Shown in pieces: positions 1 through 5,305 of a stretch of 6,196 bases of DNA. Made by a program: the position numbers and the translations under genes. This DNA is from an uncultured Clostridia bacterium (GTDB lineage: Bacteria; Bacillota; Clostridia; Christensenellales; Borkfalkiaceae). The notes below the pieces were generated by a model, which had not been told where the DNA came from, searched no databases, and saw nothing but the letters and a program-made list of their open reading frames with translations. The number at the start of each line of letters is the position of its first letter. The stretch's first letter is position 1. Where the stretch lies: assembly GCA_947174975.1 (NCBI GenBank), contig CAMWLA010000072.1, forward strand, positions 1-6,196, read 5' to 3'.

Positions 1-492
1 GCAAATAAGACAGGCAAGAATTGTCGATACGAGGGTTGAAACGAGTACGCAGACGATAGGCAGAGCAAGCTTTTTTACCTTTAAGCCCGCGAAGTACACC
101 GCGGATATGTAGAACACCGTTTCGGACGAGCCGAAGCACACGCACGCACACCGCGCGATATAACTGTCCGCGCCGTAGGTTGAAATAATGTTGTTCAGAT
201 ACGCCAAAGAGCCGCTTCCCGAAAACGGTTTAATCAGCACTAATTTCGTTAATTCCTCGGGTATTCCCAAAAATCCGAACACGGGCGACAGCCACTTTGT
301 AAACATATCGGAAAGGTGCGAGCGTTCGAACAGTTCGCACATCATAAACACGGCGGCAAGGCAAGGGAGAAGGGACACGGTAAATTTAAACGCTTCTTCG
401 ATTCCTTCGGTAAAGCTTGAATAAATGTTCACTTTTTTAACTGCCGAAAACACGAATACGGCGATAAAAATTATCGGTATAATCAGCGCCAT
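1..492 (-). CDS. spmB: Spore maturation protein B (SpmB), C-terminus cut by window edge
   Basis: Integral membrane protein of the nucleoside-recognition (Gate) domain family. In Bacillus, SpmB works with SpmA in dehydration of the spore core, probably at the forespore membranes. I translated the minus strand from the ATG at 492-490: the frame is open for 164 codons to the window edge, and the family is about 175-180 residues, so only a short C-terminal tail is missing. Visible features are an N-terminal hydrophobic segment (residues 2-18, beginning MALIIPIIFIAVFVF), the family signature KPFSGSGSL at residues 88-96, TYGADSY at 105-111, GSSETVFY at 121-128 followed by the AVYFAG stretch, and a hydrophobic C-terminal helix. 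The start lies inside the end of spmA (10-nt overlap), which implies translational coupling; only a short GGGG lies upstream as a possible ribosome site. Identification is from recognised family motifs. The biochemical activity of SpmA/SpmB is not known. Confidence 0.93.
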   Translation of the reverse strand, partial: MALIIPIIFIAVFVFSAVKKVNIYSSFTEGIEEAFKFTVSLLPCLAAVFMMCELFERSHLSDMFTKWLSPVFGFLGIPEELTKLVLIKPFSGSGSLAYLNNIISTYGADSYIARCACVCFGSSETVFYISAVYFAGLKVKKLALPIVCVLVSTLVSTILACLIC

Positions 493-1034
493 ATCTTATA
501 CCCCGCGATAAATAAAAATGAAGCCAGCAAAGTGGAAACGGCGGTGCAGATCAAAGACGGCAGAAATATATCGGCTGCAGCCGCGCTTCCCGCGCCCGCG
601 CGGAGGGCTATAACCGTCGTAGGCAGTATCTGAATGGACGTCGCGTTAATTACGAATAAGAGCTTTTGCGCATAGGAATTGCCCTCTTTTTCAAGCCGCC
701 CGATGGCTTTCACCGCGTAGGGCGTTGCCGCCCCGCCCAAGCCTAAAAGGTTGCAGGATATGTTCATTGCCAAGTTTTCGGTTGCTTCGATATCGTCCGT
801 TTTGAAAATCTTTCTTGCAACGGGCCGCAAGCCTTTTGCAATTCCTCTTGAAATGCCGGATTTTTCGCACAGCTTGGAAAGCCCCATCCATACTGCGTAA
901 ACCGTAAAAAGGGTCAGCGCCATATTTACGGAATTTTTCCCGCCGTCCATAAGCGCGGGCAGAAAATCTTGCGGTGCGCATATTAAAAGGGCAATCATCG
1001 AGGATATAAACACGGTTGTAAAAATCACGTTCAT
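483..1034 (-). CDS. spmA: Spore maturation protein A (SpmA)
   Basis: Nucleoside-recognition domain membrane protein of 183 residues, slightly shorter than B. subtilis SpmA. The signature NLLGLGGAATP is at residues 95-105, and NATSIQILPTTVIALRAG (130-147) is the second conserved block. Hydrophobic segments lie near residues 4-22, 36-55, about 125-145 and 158-178. SpmA acts with SpmB in lowering spore core water content and so in spore heat resistance (known from Bacillus). It is first in a spmA-spmB pair and transcribed divergently from metG. The ATG at 1034-1032 gives a normal N-terminus (MNVIFTTVF), but the bases just upstream (minus strand, AT-rich) hold no Shine-Dalgarno sequence. I could not assign a sporulation sigma-factor promoter in the 78-base divergent gap. 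Confidence 0.94.
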   Translation of the reverse strand: MNVIFTTVFISSMIALLICAPQDFLPALMDGGKNSVNMALTLFTVYAVWMGLSKLCEKSGISRGIAKGLRPVARKIFKTDDIEATENLAMNISCNLLGLGGAATPYAVKAIGRLEKEGNSYAQKLLFVINATSIQILPTTVIALRAGAGSAAAADIFLPSLICTAVSTLLASFLFIAGYKIWR

Positions 1035-1048
1035 AGAAATATTTTACT

Positions 1049-1066
1049 TTGCTTGTTTGAAAGCAA
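1049..1066. repeat. 6-bp inverted repeat in the spmA/metG divergent gap
   Basis: TTGCTT (1049-1054) and AAGCAA (1061-1066) are perfect inverted copies separated by 6 bases. They lie in the spmA leader, upstream of the metG -35 box at 1078. It could be a small operator or a weak hairpin in the spmA mRNA leader. A 6-bp repeat in AT-rich DNA can also arise by chance, so this is a low-confidence site. Confidence 0.3.
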
Positions 1067-1077
1067 TGACAAATTAT

Positions 1078-1106
1078 TTTACAACCGAAACTTATTTTGT
1101 TATAAT
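1078..1106 (+). promoter_or_regulatory. Sigma-A-type promoter of metG-tatD
   Basis: The -35 box TTTACA (1078-1083), a 17-base spacer and the -10 box TATAAT (1101-1106) are close to the housekeeping consensus with optimal spacing. Transcription should start about 7 bases after the -10 box, near A1113, which is the first base of the metG start codon. This placement argues for a leaderless metG transcript. Confidence 0.82.
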
Positions 1107-1112
1107 AATGCT

Positions 1113-3083
1113 ATGAAAGAAAAGTTTTATATAACAACGGCAATAACGTATACTTCCGGCAAGCCGCACATCGGCAACACTTACGAAGCTATTTTTACCG
1201 ACGCAGTAGCGCGTTTTAAACGCATGCAAGGCGCGGACGTTTTCTTTATGACGGGAACGGACGAACACGGCTTAAAGGTGGAACAGAAAGCTGCTGAAGC
1301 GGGGCTTACCCCCAAACAGTTCGTTGATAATGTTTCCTCGACGATACGCGGGATCTGGGACAAAATGAACGTATCATACGATAAGTTTATCCGCACGACC
1401 GATTCCGACCATATTGCCTGCGTTCAGAAAATATTCAAAAAATTCTACGACCAAGGCGATATCTACAAATCGTCTTACGAAGGTTTATACTGCACTCCGT
1501 GCGAAAGCTTCTGGACGGAAAACCAGCTTGTAAACGGCAAATGCCCCGACTGCGGAAGGGAAGTCAAGCCCGCAATGGAAGAGGCGTACTTTTTCAAAAT
1601 GGGCAAGTATGCGGATAGGCTCGTAAAACATATCGTAACCCACCCCGATTTTATCCGCCCCGTATCGCGCAAAAACGAGATGATGAATAACTTCCTTTTA
1701 GGCGACGAATTCGTGGGGAAGACGGACGCGGAAATTTTAAAGGCATGTGAGGACGGCACGCTTAAAACCAAGCTTCAGGATCTTTGCGTTTCGCGCTCAA
1801 CCTTCAAGTGGGGCGTTCCCGTAGATTTCGATAAAAAACACGTCGTTTACGTTTGGCTTGACGCGCTTGCAAACTATATTTCGGGAATAGGCTACGACCC
1901 CGACGGCTCGTCGGCTCAGTATAAAAAATTGTGGCCCGCAGACGTTCACGTACTTGGAAAAGACGTTTTAAGGTTCCACATAATTTACTGGCCTATCTTC
2001 CTAATGGCGCTTGGCGAGCAGCTTCCTAAGTGCGTTTACGGACATGCGTGGCTACTGCAAGGCAACGACAAAATGTCAAAGTCAAAAGGCAACGTAATCT
2101 ACGCGGACGAGCTTGCCGATAAGGTGGGCGTTGACGCGGTAAGGTATTTCGTTCTGCACGAAATGCCCTACGCTGACGACGGCAACGTCACGTTAGAGCT
2201 TGTGTGCGATAGGAACAATTCCGACCTTGCAAACGTTTTGGGTAACCTCGTAAAACGTACCGTTTCTATGACTAACCAGTACCTCGGCGGAACGGCGAAA
2301 AAGACGGGGGTAGAGGGCGATACGGACGAAGACTTCGAAACCGTAATCACGCAGACCTACCAAAAGGTTGCCGCTAAAATGGACGAGTTAAAGGTCGCGG
2401 ACGCGCTTGACGCACTGTGGTCGCTGTTCAGACGTGCAAACAAGTACATCGACGAAACAACCCCTTGGCTTCTTGCAAAGGATGAGAGCAAGAGAGACAG
2501 ACTTTCCGAAGTTTTATATAATCTTTTAATCAGCCTTGACATAGGGGCAAATCTTTTGAGGCCGTTTATGCCCGAAACCGCCGAAAAAATATTGAACGAA
2601 ATCGGCGCGAAGCCGAGAGAGATAGGAAGCGGCTGCTGCGTAAAAGTCTATAAGGTAACGGAAAATCCTCAGACGCTTTTTGCAAGAATTAAGTACGAGG
2701 ATATCAAGACGGAAGAGGTGACAGATACGAAAGAGGAAGAAGTAGTAATCGAAGAAAAGGAAAAAATCACTATAGACGATTTTGCAAAAATCGAAATGCG
2801 CGTCGGCAAAGTAATCGCGTGCGAACCCGTCAAAAAGAGCAAGCTTTTACACGAAACGGTAAAGGTGGGCAACAAAACGCTTTCAATTCTTTCGGGAATT
2901 GCGCACCACTACACCGCGGAAGAAATGGTCGGCAAAAAAGTAATAGTTGTTTGCAACTTGCCCCCGCGCGAAATGAAGGGAATTTTAAGCGAGGGAATGA
3001 TAGTCTGTGCGGAAGCGCCCGACGGAACTCTTTCGTTAGTTTCGCCCGAAAAGGACGTTCCCGACGGGAGCGCACTTTCGTGA
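1113..3083 (+). CDS. metG: Methionyl-tRNA synthetase with C-terminal tRNA-binding domain
   Basis: Cytoplasmic enzyme that charges tRNA-Met and initiator tRNA with methionine using ATP. The 656 residues match the long bacterial form. The class I HIGH motif is PHIG at residues 18-21, and KMSKS is at 320-324. The connective-peptide zinc site has two CxxC knuckles, C127/C130 and C144/C147; B. subtilis MetS lacks these cysteines. The anticodon-binding helical domain includes ANKYIDETTPW. An acidic Glu/Lys-rich linker (about 530-552) leads to a Trbp111/EMAPII-type tRNA-binding domain from about residue 554 to the end. The frame stays open upstream to an ATG at 1053, but that start precedes the promoter and adds 20 residues unlike the family; the ATG at 1113 gives the usual MKEKFYITTAI N-terminus. 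No Shine-Dalgarno precedes it. It is the first gene of a metG-tatD unit and overlaps tatD by 4 nt. Confidence 0.96.
   Translation: MKEKFYITTAITYTSGKPHIGNTYEAIFTDAVARFKRMQGADVFFMTGTDEHGLKVEQKAAEAGLTPKQFVDNVSSTIRGIWDKMNVSYDKFIRTTDSDHIACVQKIFKKFYDQGDIYKSSYEGLYCTPCESFWTENQLVNGKCPDCGREVKPAMEEAYFFKMGKYADRLVKHIVTHPDFIRPVSRKNEMMNNFLLGDEFVGKTDAEILKACEDGTLKTKLQDLCVSRSTFKWGVPVDFDKKHVVYVWLDALANYISGIGYDPDGSSAQYKKLWPADVHVLGKDVLRFHIIYWPIFLMALGEQLPKCVYGHAWLLQGNDKMSKSKGNVIYADELADKVGVDAVRYFVLHEMPYADDGNVTLELVCDRNNSDLANVLGNLVKRTVSMTNQYLGGTAKKTGVEGDTDEDFETVITQTYQKVAAKMDELKVADALDALWSLFRRANKYIDETTPWLLAKDESKRDRLSEVLYNLLISLDIGANLLRPFMPETAEKILNEIGAKPREIGSGCCVKVYKVTENPQTLFARIKYEDIKTEEVTDTKEEEVVIEEKEKITIDDFAKIEMRVGKVIACEPVKKSKLLHETVKVGNKTLSILSGIAHHYTAEEMVGKKVIVVCNLPPREMKGILSEGMIVCAEAPDGTLSLVSPEKDVPDGSALS
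3066..3070 (+). promoter_or_regulatory. Ribosome binding site fixing the tatD GTG start
   Basis: GGGAG lies 9 bases upstream of GTG at 3080, inside the end of metG. It supports the GTG start over any codon further upstream in the same open frame, and it works with the GTGA stop/start overlap for coupled translation. Confidence 0.7.
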
Positions 3084-3853
3084 ATTATATCGACGTACAC
3101 TGCCATATAAACGATGAAGACTACGGCGGCGTTGACAAACTTATCGCAAATATTCAGTCGGCGGGGATAAAAAAAATTATCTCCGTCGGTTTTGATTTGC
3201 CCTCGTCGCGCTACTGTAAAAGCTTAGCCGAAAAGTATCCTTGCGTATACTTTACCGCGGGTTTTCACCCCACCGAACTTAAAAATTTCAATGACGGCGA
3301 TTTAGACGAAATTGCCGGGCTTTGCACCCATAAAAAGTGCGTGGCTATGGGTGAAATCGGGCTCGATTACCATTATCCCGACACAGACAAAGCTTTGCAA
3401 GAAAAAGTTTTCAAGGCGCAGTTAGCCCTTGCGCAAAAGCTGAATATACCCGTGCAGATACACTCGCGCGACAGTGCGGAGGATATGCTTTGCATTTTGC
3501 GCGAATACGCCCCTAAATTGAAGGTGATGCTGCATTGCTATTCGCATTCAACCGAAATCGCGCAAGAGTTGGAAAAATTAGGCGTGTATTTCTCGTTCGG
3601 CGGAACAAGCACCTATTCGGGCAGTAAAAAGGCGAGGCGCACGATTTCGGCGCTACCGATAGACAGAATTATGACCGAAACCGACAGCCCGTATTTACCC
3701 CCTAAGTCGAAATACGGCACGTTTCCGAACACGCCCGAAAGCATAATAGAAATTGCCCGCAATATCGCGGATATTAAGGGCATAAGCGAGGATACGGCGG
3801 TATCGACGATTTGGAACACTGCGCACACGTTTTTCGGTAAATTAAATAATTAA
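3080..3853 (+). CDS. tatD: TatD-family metal-dependent deoxyribonuclease
   Basis: Amidohydrolase-superfamily TIM-barrel hydrolase of 257 residues, the usual TatD/YabD length. TatD proteins are divalent-metal nucleases with 3'-5' exonuclease activity on DNA; the role of this syntenic paralogue (YabD type) is less certain. The expected metal ligands are all visible: H7 and H9 in DVHCH, E92 in MGEIGLDYHY, H128 in QIHSRD, H152 in LHCYSH and D202 in TETDSPYLPP. The frame is open upstream to 2819 within metG, but that part has no homology-like character. The GTG at 3080 starts VNYIDVHCH (initiator read as Met), at the normal distance from the HxH motif. GTGA overlaps the metG stop codon, so the two are co-translated. 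The metG-tatD order is the one found in B. subtilis (metS-yabD). Confidence 0.93.
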   Translation: MNYIDVHCHINDEDYGGVDKLIANIQSAGIKKIISVGFDLPSSRYCKSLAEKYPCVYFTAGFHPTELKNFNDGDLDEIAGLCTHKKCVAMGEIGLDYHYPDTDKALQEKVFKAQLALAQKLNIPVQIHSRDSAEDMLCILREYAPKLKVMLHCYSHSTEIAQELEKLGVYFSFGGTSTYSGSKKARRTISALPIDRIMTETDSPYLPPKSKYGTFPNTPESIIEIARNIADIKGISEDTAVSTIWNTAHTFFGKLNN

Positions 3854-3881
3854 AAAAATCGATAAAAATTTATCGATTTTT
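3854..3881 (+). terminator. AT-rich intrinsic terminator of metG-tatD
   Basis: A 12-bp hairpin pairs 3854-3865 (AAAAATCGATAA) with 3870-3881 (TTATCGATTTTT) around the loop AAAT. It begins directly after the tatD stop codon. The upper stem has only two G-C pairs and the U-run is part of the stem, so it may leak; the next promoter begins 2 bases later. Confidence 0.6.
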
Positions 3882-3883
3882 AC

Positions 3884-3912
3884 TTGACAAGCTGAAAAAG
3901 CTGTGATATTAT
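3884..3912 (+). promoter_or_regulatory. Strong sigma-A-type promoter of the riboswitch-SPFH unit
   Basis: A perfect -35 box TTGACA (3884-3889), a 17-base spacer and the -10 box TATTAT (3907-3912). The predicted start is near G3919, about 10 bases before the riboswitch core. The -35 box is only 2 bases past the tatD terminator hairpin, so the unit is insulated from metG-tatD. Confidence 0.88.
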
Positions 3913-3920
3913 ATATGTGT

Positions 3921-4025
3921 CAGATGAAGAGGGAGTAATTTGCGTGACCCGAGTAAAATCGGAAAGCGTAACTCACCCGTCAATACGGCGGTTAACCGCC
4001 CGGGAAGTTTTAAAAAATGAGACTC
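3921..4025 (+). promoter_or_regulatory. yybP-ykoY (manganese) riboswitch aptamer
   Basis: The leader has the hallmarks of the yybP-ykoY class, known to bind Mn2+. The 5' element GAGGGAGTA (3929-3937) corresponds to the conserved GGGGAGUA loop. The 3' element TGAGACTC (4018-4025) corresponds to the conserved AGACCU side. P1 closes GAG (3929-3931) with CTC (4023-4025). P2 pairs TTGCGT (3940-3945) with GCGTAA (3966-3971) and carries the hairpin CCGA/TCGG (3949-3952/3959-3962). P3 pairs CCCG (3976-3979) with CGGG (4001-4004), extended by AACT (3970-3973) with AGTT (4006-4009); A3970 and A3971 can pair in only one of P2 and P3. The conserved one-sided loop TCAATAC (3980-3986) is followed by the GGCGG/CCGCC stem with a TTAA loop. 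This is the P3/L3 layout of the L. lactis aptamer, which has UCAAUUC in that loop. No separate P4 is seen and P1 is short. Class assignment is by recalled consensus, not by a covariance search. Confidence 0.82.
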
Positions 4026-4059
4026 GTATTTGTGCCATTGGCATAGATACGGGTTTTTT
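4023..4059 (+). terminator. Riboswitch-controlled intrinsic terminator (expression platform)
   Basis: A 14-bp fully paired stem (4023-4036 with 4040-4053, some G-U pairs, loop ATT) is followed by six T (4054-4059) and a further T-rich run. The first three bases of its 5' arm (CTC, 4023-4025) are also the 3' strand of aptamer P1, so ligand-stabilised P1 and the full terminator exclude each other. The geometry fits a metal-on switch acting by antitermination, as in other Gram-positive members of the class. Confidence 0.85.
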
Positions 4060-4093
4060 GCTTTTTCTTGATTTGGCAAAAAAATTTATTTTA

Positions 4094-4100
4094 TGAGGTG
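4094..4100 (+). promoter_or_regulatory. Ribosome binding site of the SPFH gene
   Basis: TGAGGTG ends 5 bases before the ATG at 4106. It is a good Shine-Dalgarno match at normal spacing and lies downstream of the terminator, so control is likely transcriptional rather than by hiding this site. Confidence 0.8.
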
Positions 4101-4105
4101 TTATT

Positions 4106-5170
4106 ATGATTTACGCTTTTCTGACTGCTATTTTATGTATAGCATTGATGGGTGCGGGCGCGGGCATGCTTGTATATTGTTATATAGGCAGAAAACGTGC
4201 AACCGGCAAAAGAACCGTAATTAAGGGCGTTTCAGCGGCTTTAATTGCGGTAGGACTTATTTTGGTTATCCTTATCCCCGGCTCGTTCCACACGGTTGAA
4301 GCGGGCTCGGTTGCCGTCGTTAAGCAAATGGGTGTTATCAAGGAAATCGAAAGCCCCGGAACTTACTTCGATTTCTGGCTTACCCGCAAATACGAGAAGT
4401 ACGATTCAAAGGTTCAGCAAGTTGAAATCAATATGGACGCGTACACTTCCGACGCACAGTCCATGAAAATTTCAATGGTCGTTCAGTTCCAGATAAGGCA
4501 AGACAACGTCGAAGAAATTGCGTTGAACTACGGCGGATTAGAGGCGCTTACCAACAGAATTCAAAGCGTCGCTATCGAAAGAACCAAGGCAACCCTTTCG
4601 CAGTATCAAGCCGAAAAGCTTATCGAGGAAAGAAACAAAATTTCCCCCAAGGTTGAGGAAGTAATTTCCGAAGCGATAGGCGATAAGTACTACGTAACCT
4701 TCAACAGCGCGGTTCTGACGGACATCACCTTCTCCGACGCGTTCGAGCAAGCTGTCGAAGCCAAAATGATGGCGCAGCAAGAAAAACTGCAAGCTCAGTA
4801 CGAAAACGAGAAGAAGAAGGAGCAAGCGGAAGCACAGCTTTACGTTGCGCAGCAGGAGGCTCAGGCATTGCTTGCAAAGGCTCAGGCGGAAGCAGACGCA
4901 CAAGTTGCTGCAGCGGAAGCGGAGGCGCGTGCAATTATGCTTAAAAGCGTTGAAGTTGCGCGTATGCTCGGCTACACCGTAAATGAGAGCGGCGAAGAGG
5001 AAGTTATCTACACTATCGTGTTCGACGAGCAGCACAACGGTGCGGACATTGCCGAATATCTCAAGTATATCGAATATCTTTCCAAGTGGGACGGAAAGCT
5101 TCCCCAAGTCGTTGCGGGTGAAAACGGATTTATGATAACCGTTCCGTCAACCCCTGAAGAAAAAAATTAA
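4106..5170 (+). CDS. SPFH/prohibitin (band 7) family membrane protein
   Basis: A 354-residue member of the stomatin/prohibitin/flotillin/HflKC superfamily, proteins that oligomerise on membranes and scaffold proteases or lipid domains. The substrate or partner here is unknown. Two hydrophobic helices lie at about residues 3-27 and 39-58, joined by a strongly basic loop (GRKRATGKRTVIK, 28-40). The SPFH domain follows (about 62-215), opening with HTVEAGSVAVVKQMG and containing the conserved RIQSVAIERT region. A charged Ala/Glu/Gln-rich coiled coil spans about 212-282. The C-terminal part ends with YLSKWDGKLPQVV (324-336), a motif typical of prohibitin-like bacterial and phage proteins. No C-terminal membrane helix is seen. 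The ATG at 4106 has a good ribosome site. The gene is alone in its unit, with promoter, riboswitch and terminators of its own; no NfeD or FtsH partner is adjacent. Expression is probably manganese-responsive (inference from the leader). Confidence 0.9.
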   Translation: MIYAFLTAILCIALMGAGAGMLVYCYIGRKRATGKRTVIKGVSAALIAVGLILVILIPGSFHTVEAGSVAVVKQMGVIKEIESPGTYFDFWLTRKYEKYDSKVQQVEINMDAYTSDAQSMKISMVVQFQIRQDNVEEIALNYGGLEALTNRIQSVAIERTKATLSQYQAEKLIEERNKISPKVEEVISEAIGDKYYVTFNSAVLTDITFSDAFEQAVEAKMMAQQEKLQAQYENEKKKEQAEAQLYVAQQEAQALLAKAQAEADAQVAAAEAEARAIMLKSVEVARMLGYTVNESGEEEVIYTIVFDEQHNGADIAEYLKYIEYLSKWDGKLPQVVAGENGFMITVPSTPEEKN

Positions 5171-5184
5171 AATGCAAAAAGTCG

Positions 5185-5217
5185 GAACCCCGCGCAAACG
5201 CGCGGGGTTCTTCCTCT
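5185..5217 (+). terminator. GC-rich terminator after the SPFH gene
   Basis: An 11-bp perfect stem, 5185-5195 (GAACCCCGCGC) with 5200-5210, around the loop AAAC, begins 14 bases after the stop codon. It is followed by a pyrimidine run (TTCCTCTT) rather than a clean U-tract. The hairpin is strong but release may be less efficient than at the rsmA terminator. Confidence 0.82.
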
Positions 5218-5226
5218 TAAAGTGAG

Positions 5227-5251
5227 GTAAACGATACAAAATTTCGTTTAC
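5227..5251. repeat. Perfect 8-bp inverted repeat overlapping the rsmA -35 box
   Basis: GTAAACGA (5227-5234) and TCGTTTAC (5244-5251) are exact inverted copies separated by 9 bases. The right arm covers five of the six bases of the -35 box. Half-site centres are 17 bp apart. A dimeric regulator's operator is the simplest reading. It lies upstream of the predicted transcription start, so it is not part of the rsmA mRNA; as RNA from read-through it would be only a weak hairpin. Confidence 0.5.
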
Positions 5252-5275
5252 ATTAATATTATTTGTTGATATAAT
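5247..5275 (+). promoter_or_regulatory. Sigma-A-type promoter of rsmA
   Basis: The -35 box TTTACA (5247-5252), a 17-base spacer and a perfect -10 box TATAAT (5270-5275). The predicted start near 5282 leaves a leader of about 24 bases before the rsmA ATG. The box sequences and spacing are identical to those of the metG promoter. Confidence 0.88.
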
Positions 5276-5305
5276 AACTATATACAAATTTTTAACGGCT
5301 AAAAT

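Noticed and set aside
188..424. 78-codon plus-strand open frame
   Set aside because: It lies antisense within spmB, whose 164-codon frame carries clear family motifs; the plus-strand translation is low-complexity and unlike a known protein.
1035..1077. Sporulation sigma-E or sigma-G promoter for spmA
   Set aside because: A CAAACAAG segment loosely resembles a sigma-E -10 box, but no -35 element fits at proper spacing and no sigma-G CATnnTA box is present.
1053..1112. Upstream ATG extending metG by 20 residues
   Set aside because: It lies upstream of the predicted promoter boxes, has no ribosome site, and adds residues absent from methionyl-tRNA synthetases.
1108..1116. ATG-CTA-TGA mini-ORF overlapping the metG start
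   Set aside because: It would only be transcribed if RNA began within two bases of the -10 box, which is too close; a chance arrangement.
2819..3079. N-terminal extension of the tatD frame inside metG
   Set aside because: The extension is the +2 shadow of the metG tRNA-binding domain; TatD proteins begin a few residues before the HxH motif, matching GTG at 3080 with its GGGAG site.
3987..4000. 14-base palindrome GGCGGTTAACCGCC as a protein-binding operator
   Set aside because: It is fully explained as the apical P3 stem-loop of the riboswitch.
3921..4025. Leader as a ZTP (pfl), T-box or M-box element
   Set aside because: CCGCCCGGG recalls the 3' block of ZTP riboswitches, but the 5' ZTP core is missing. 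There is no T-box sequence or specifier stem, and no M-box core. The GGAGUA, UCAAUAC and UGAGAC blocks together fit yybP-ykoY better.
4538..5107. 189-codon minus-strand open frame
   Set aside because: It is antisense to the SPFH coiled coil; its Leu/Arg-rich translation is the mirror of Ala/Glu/Gln codons and shows no domain.
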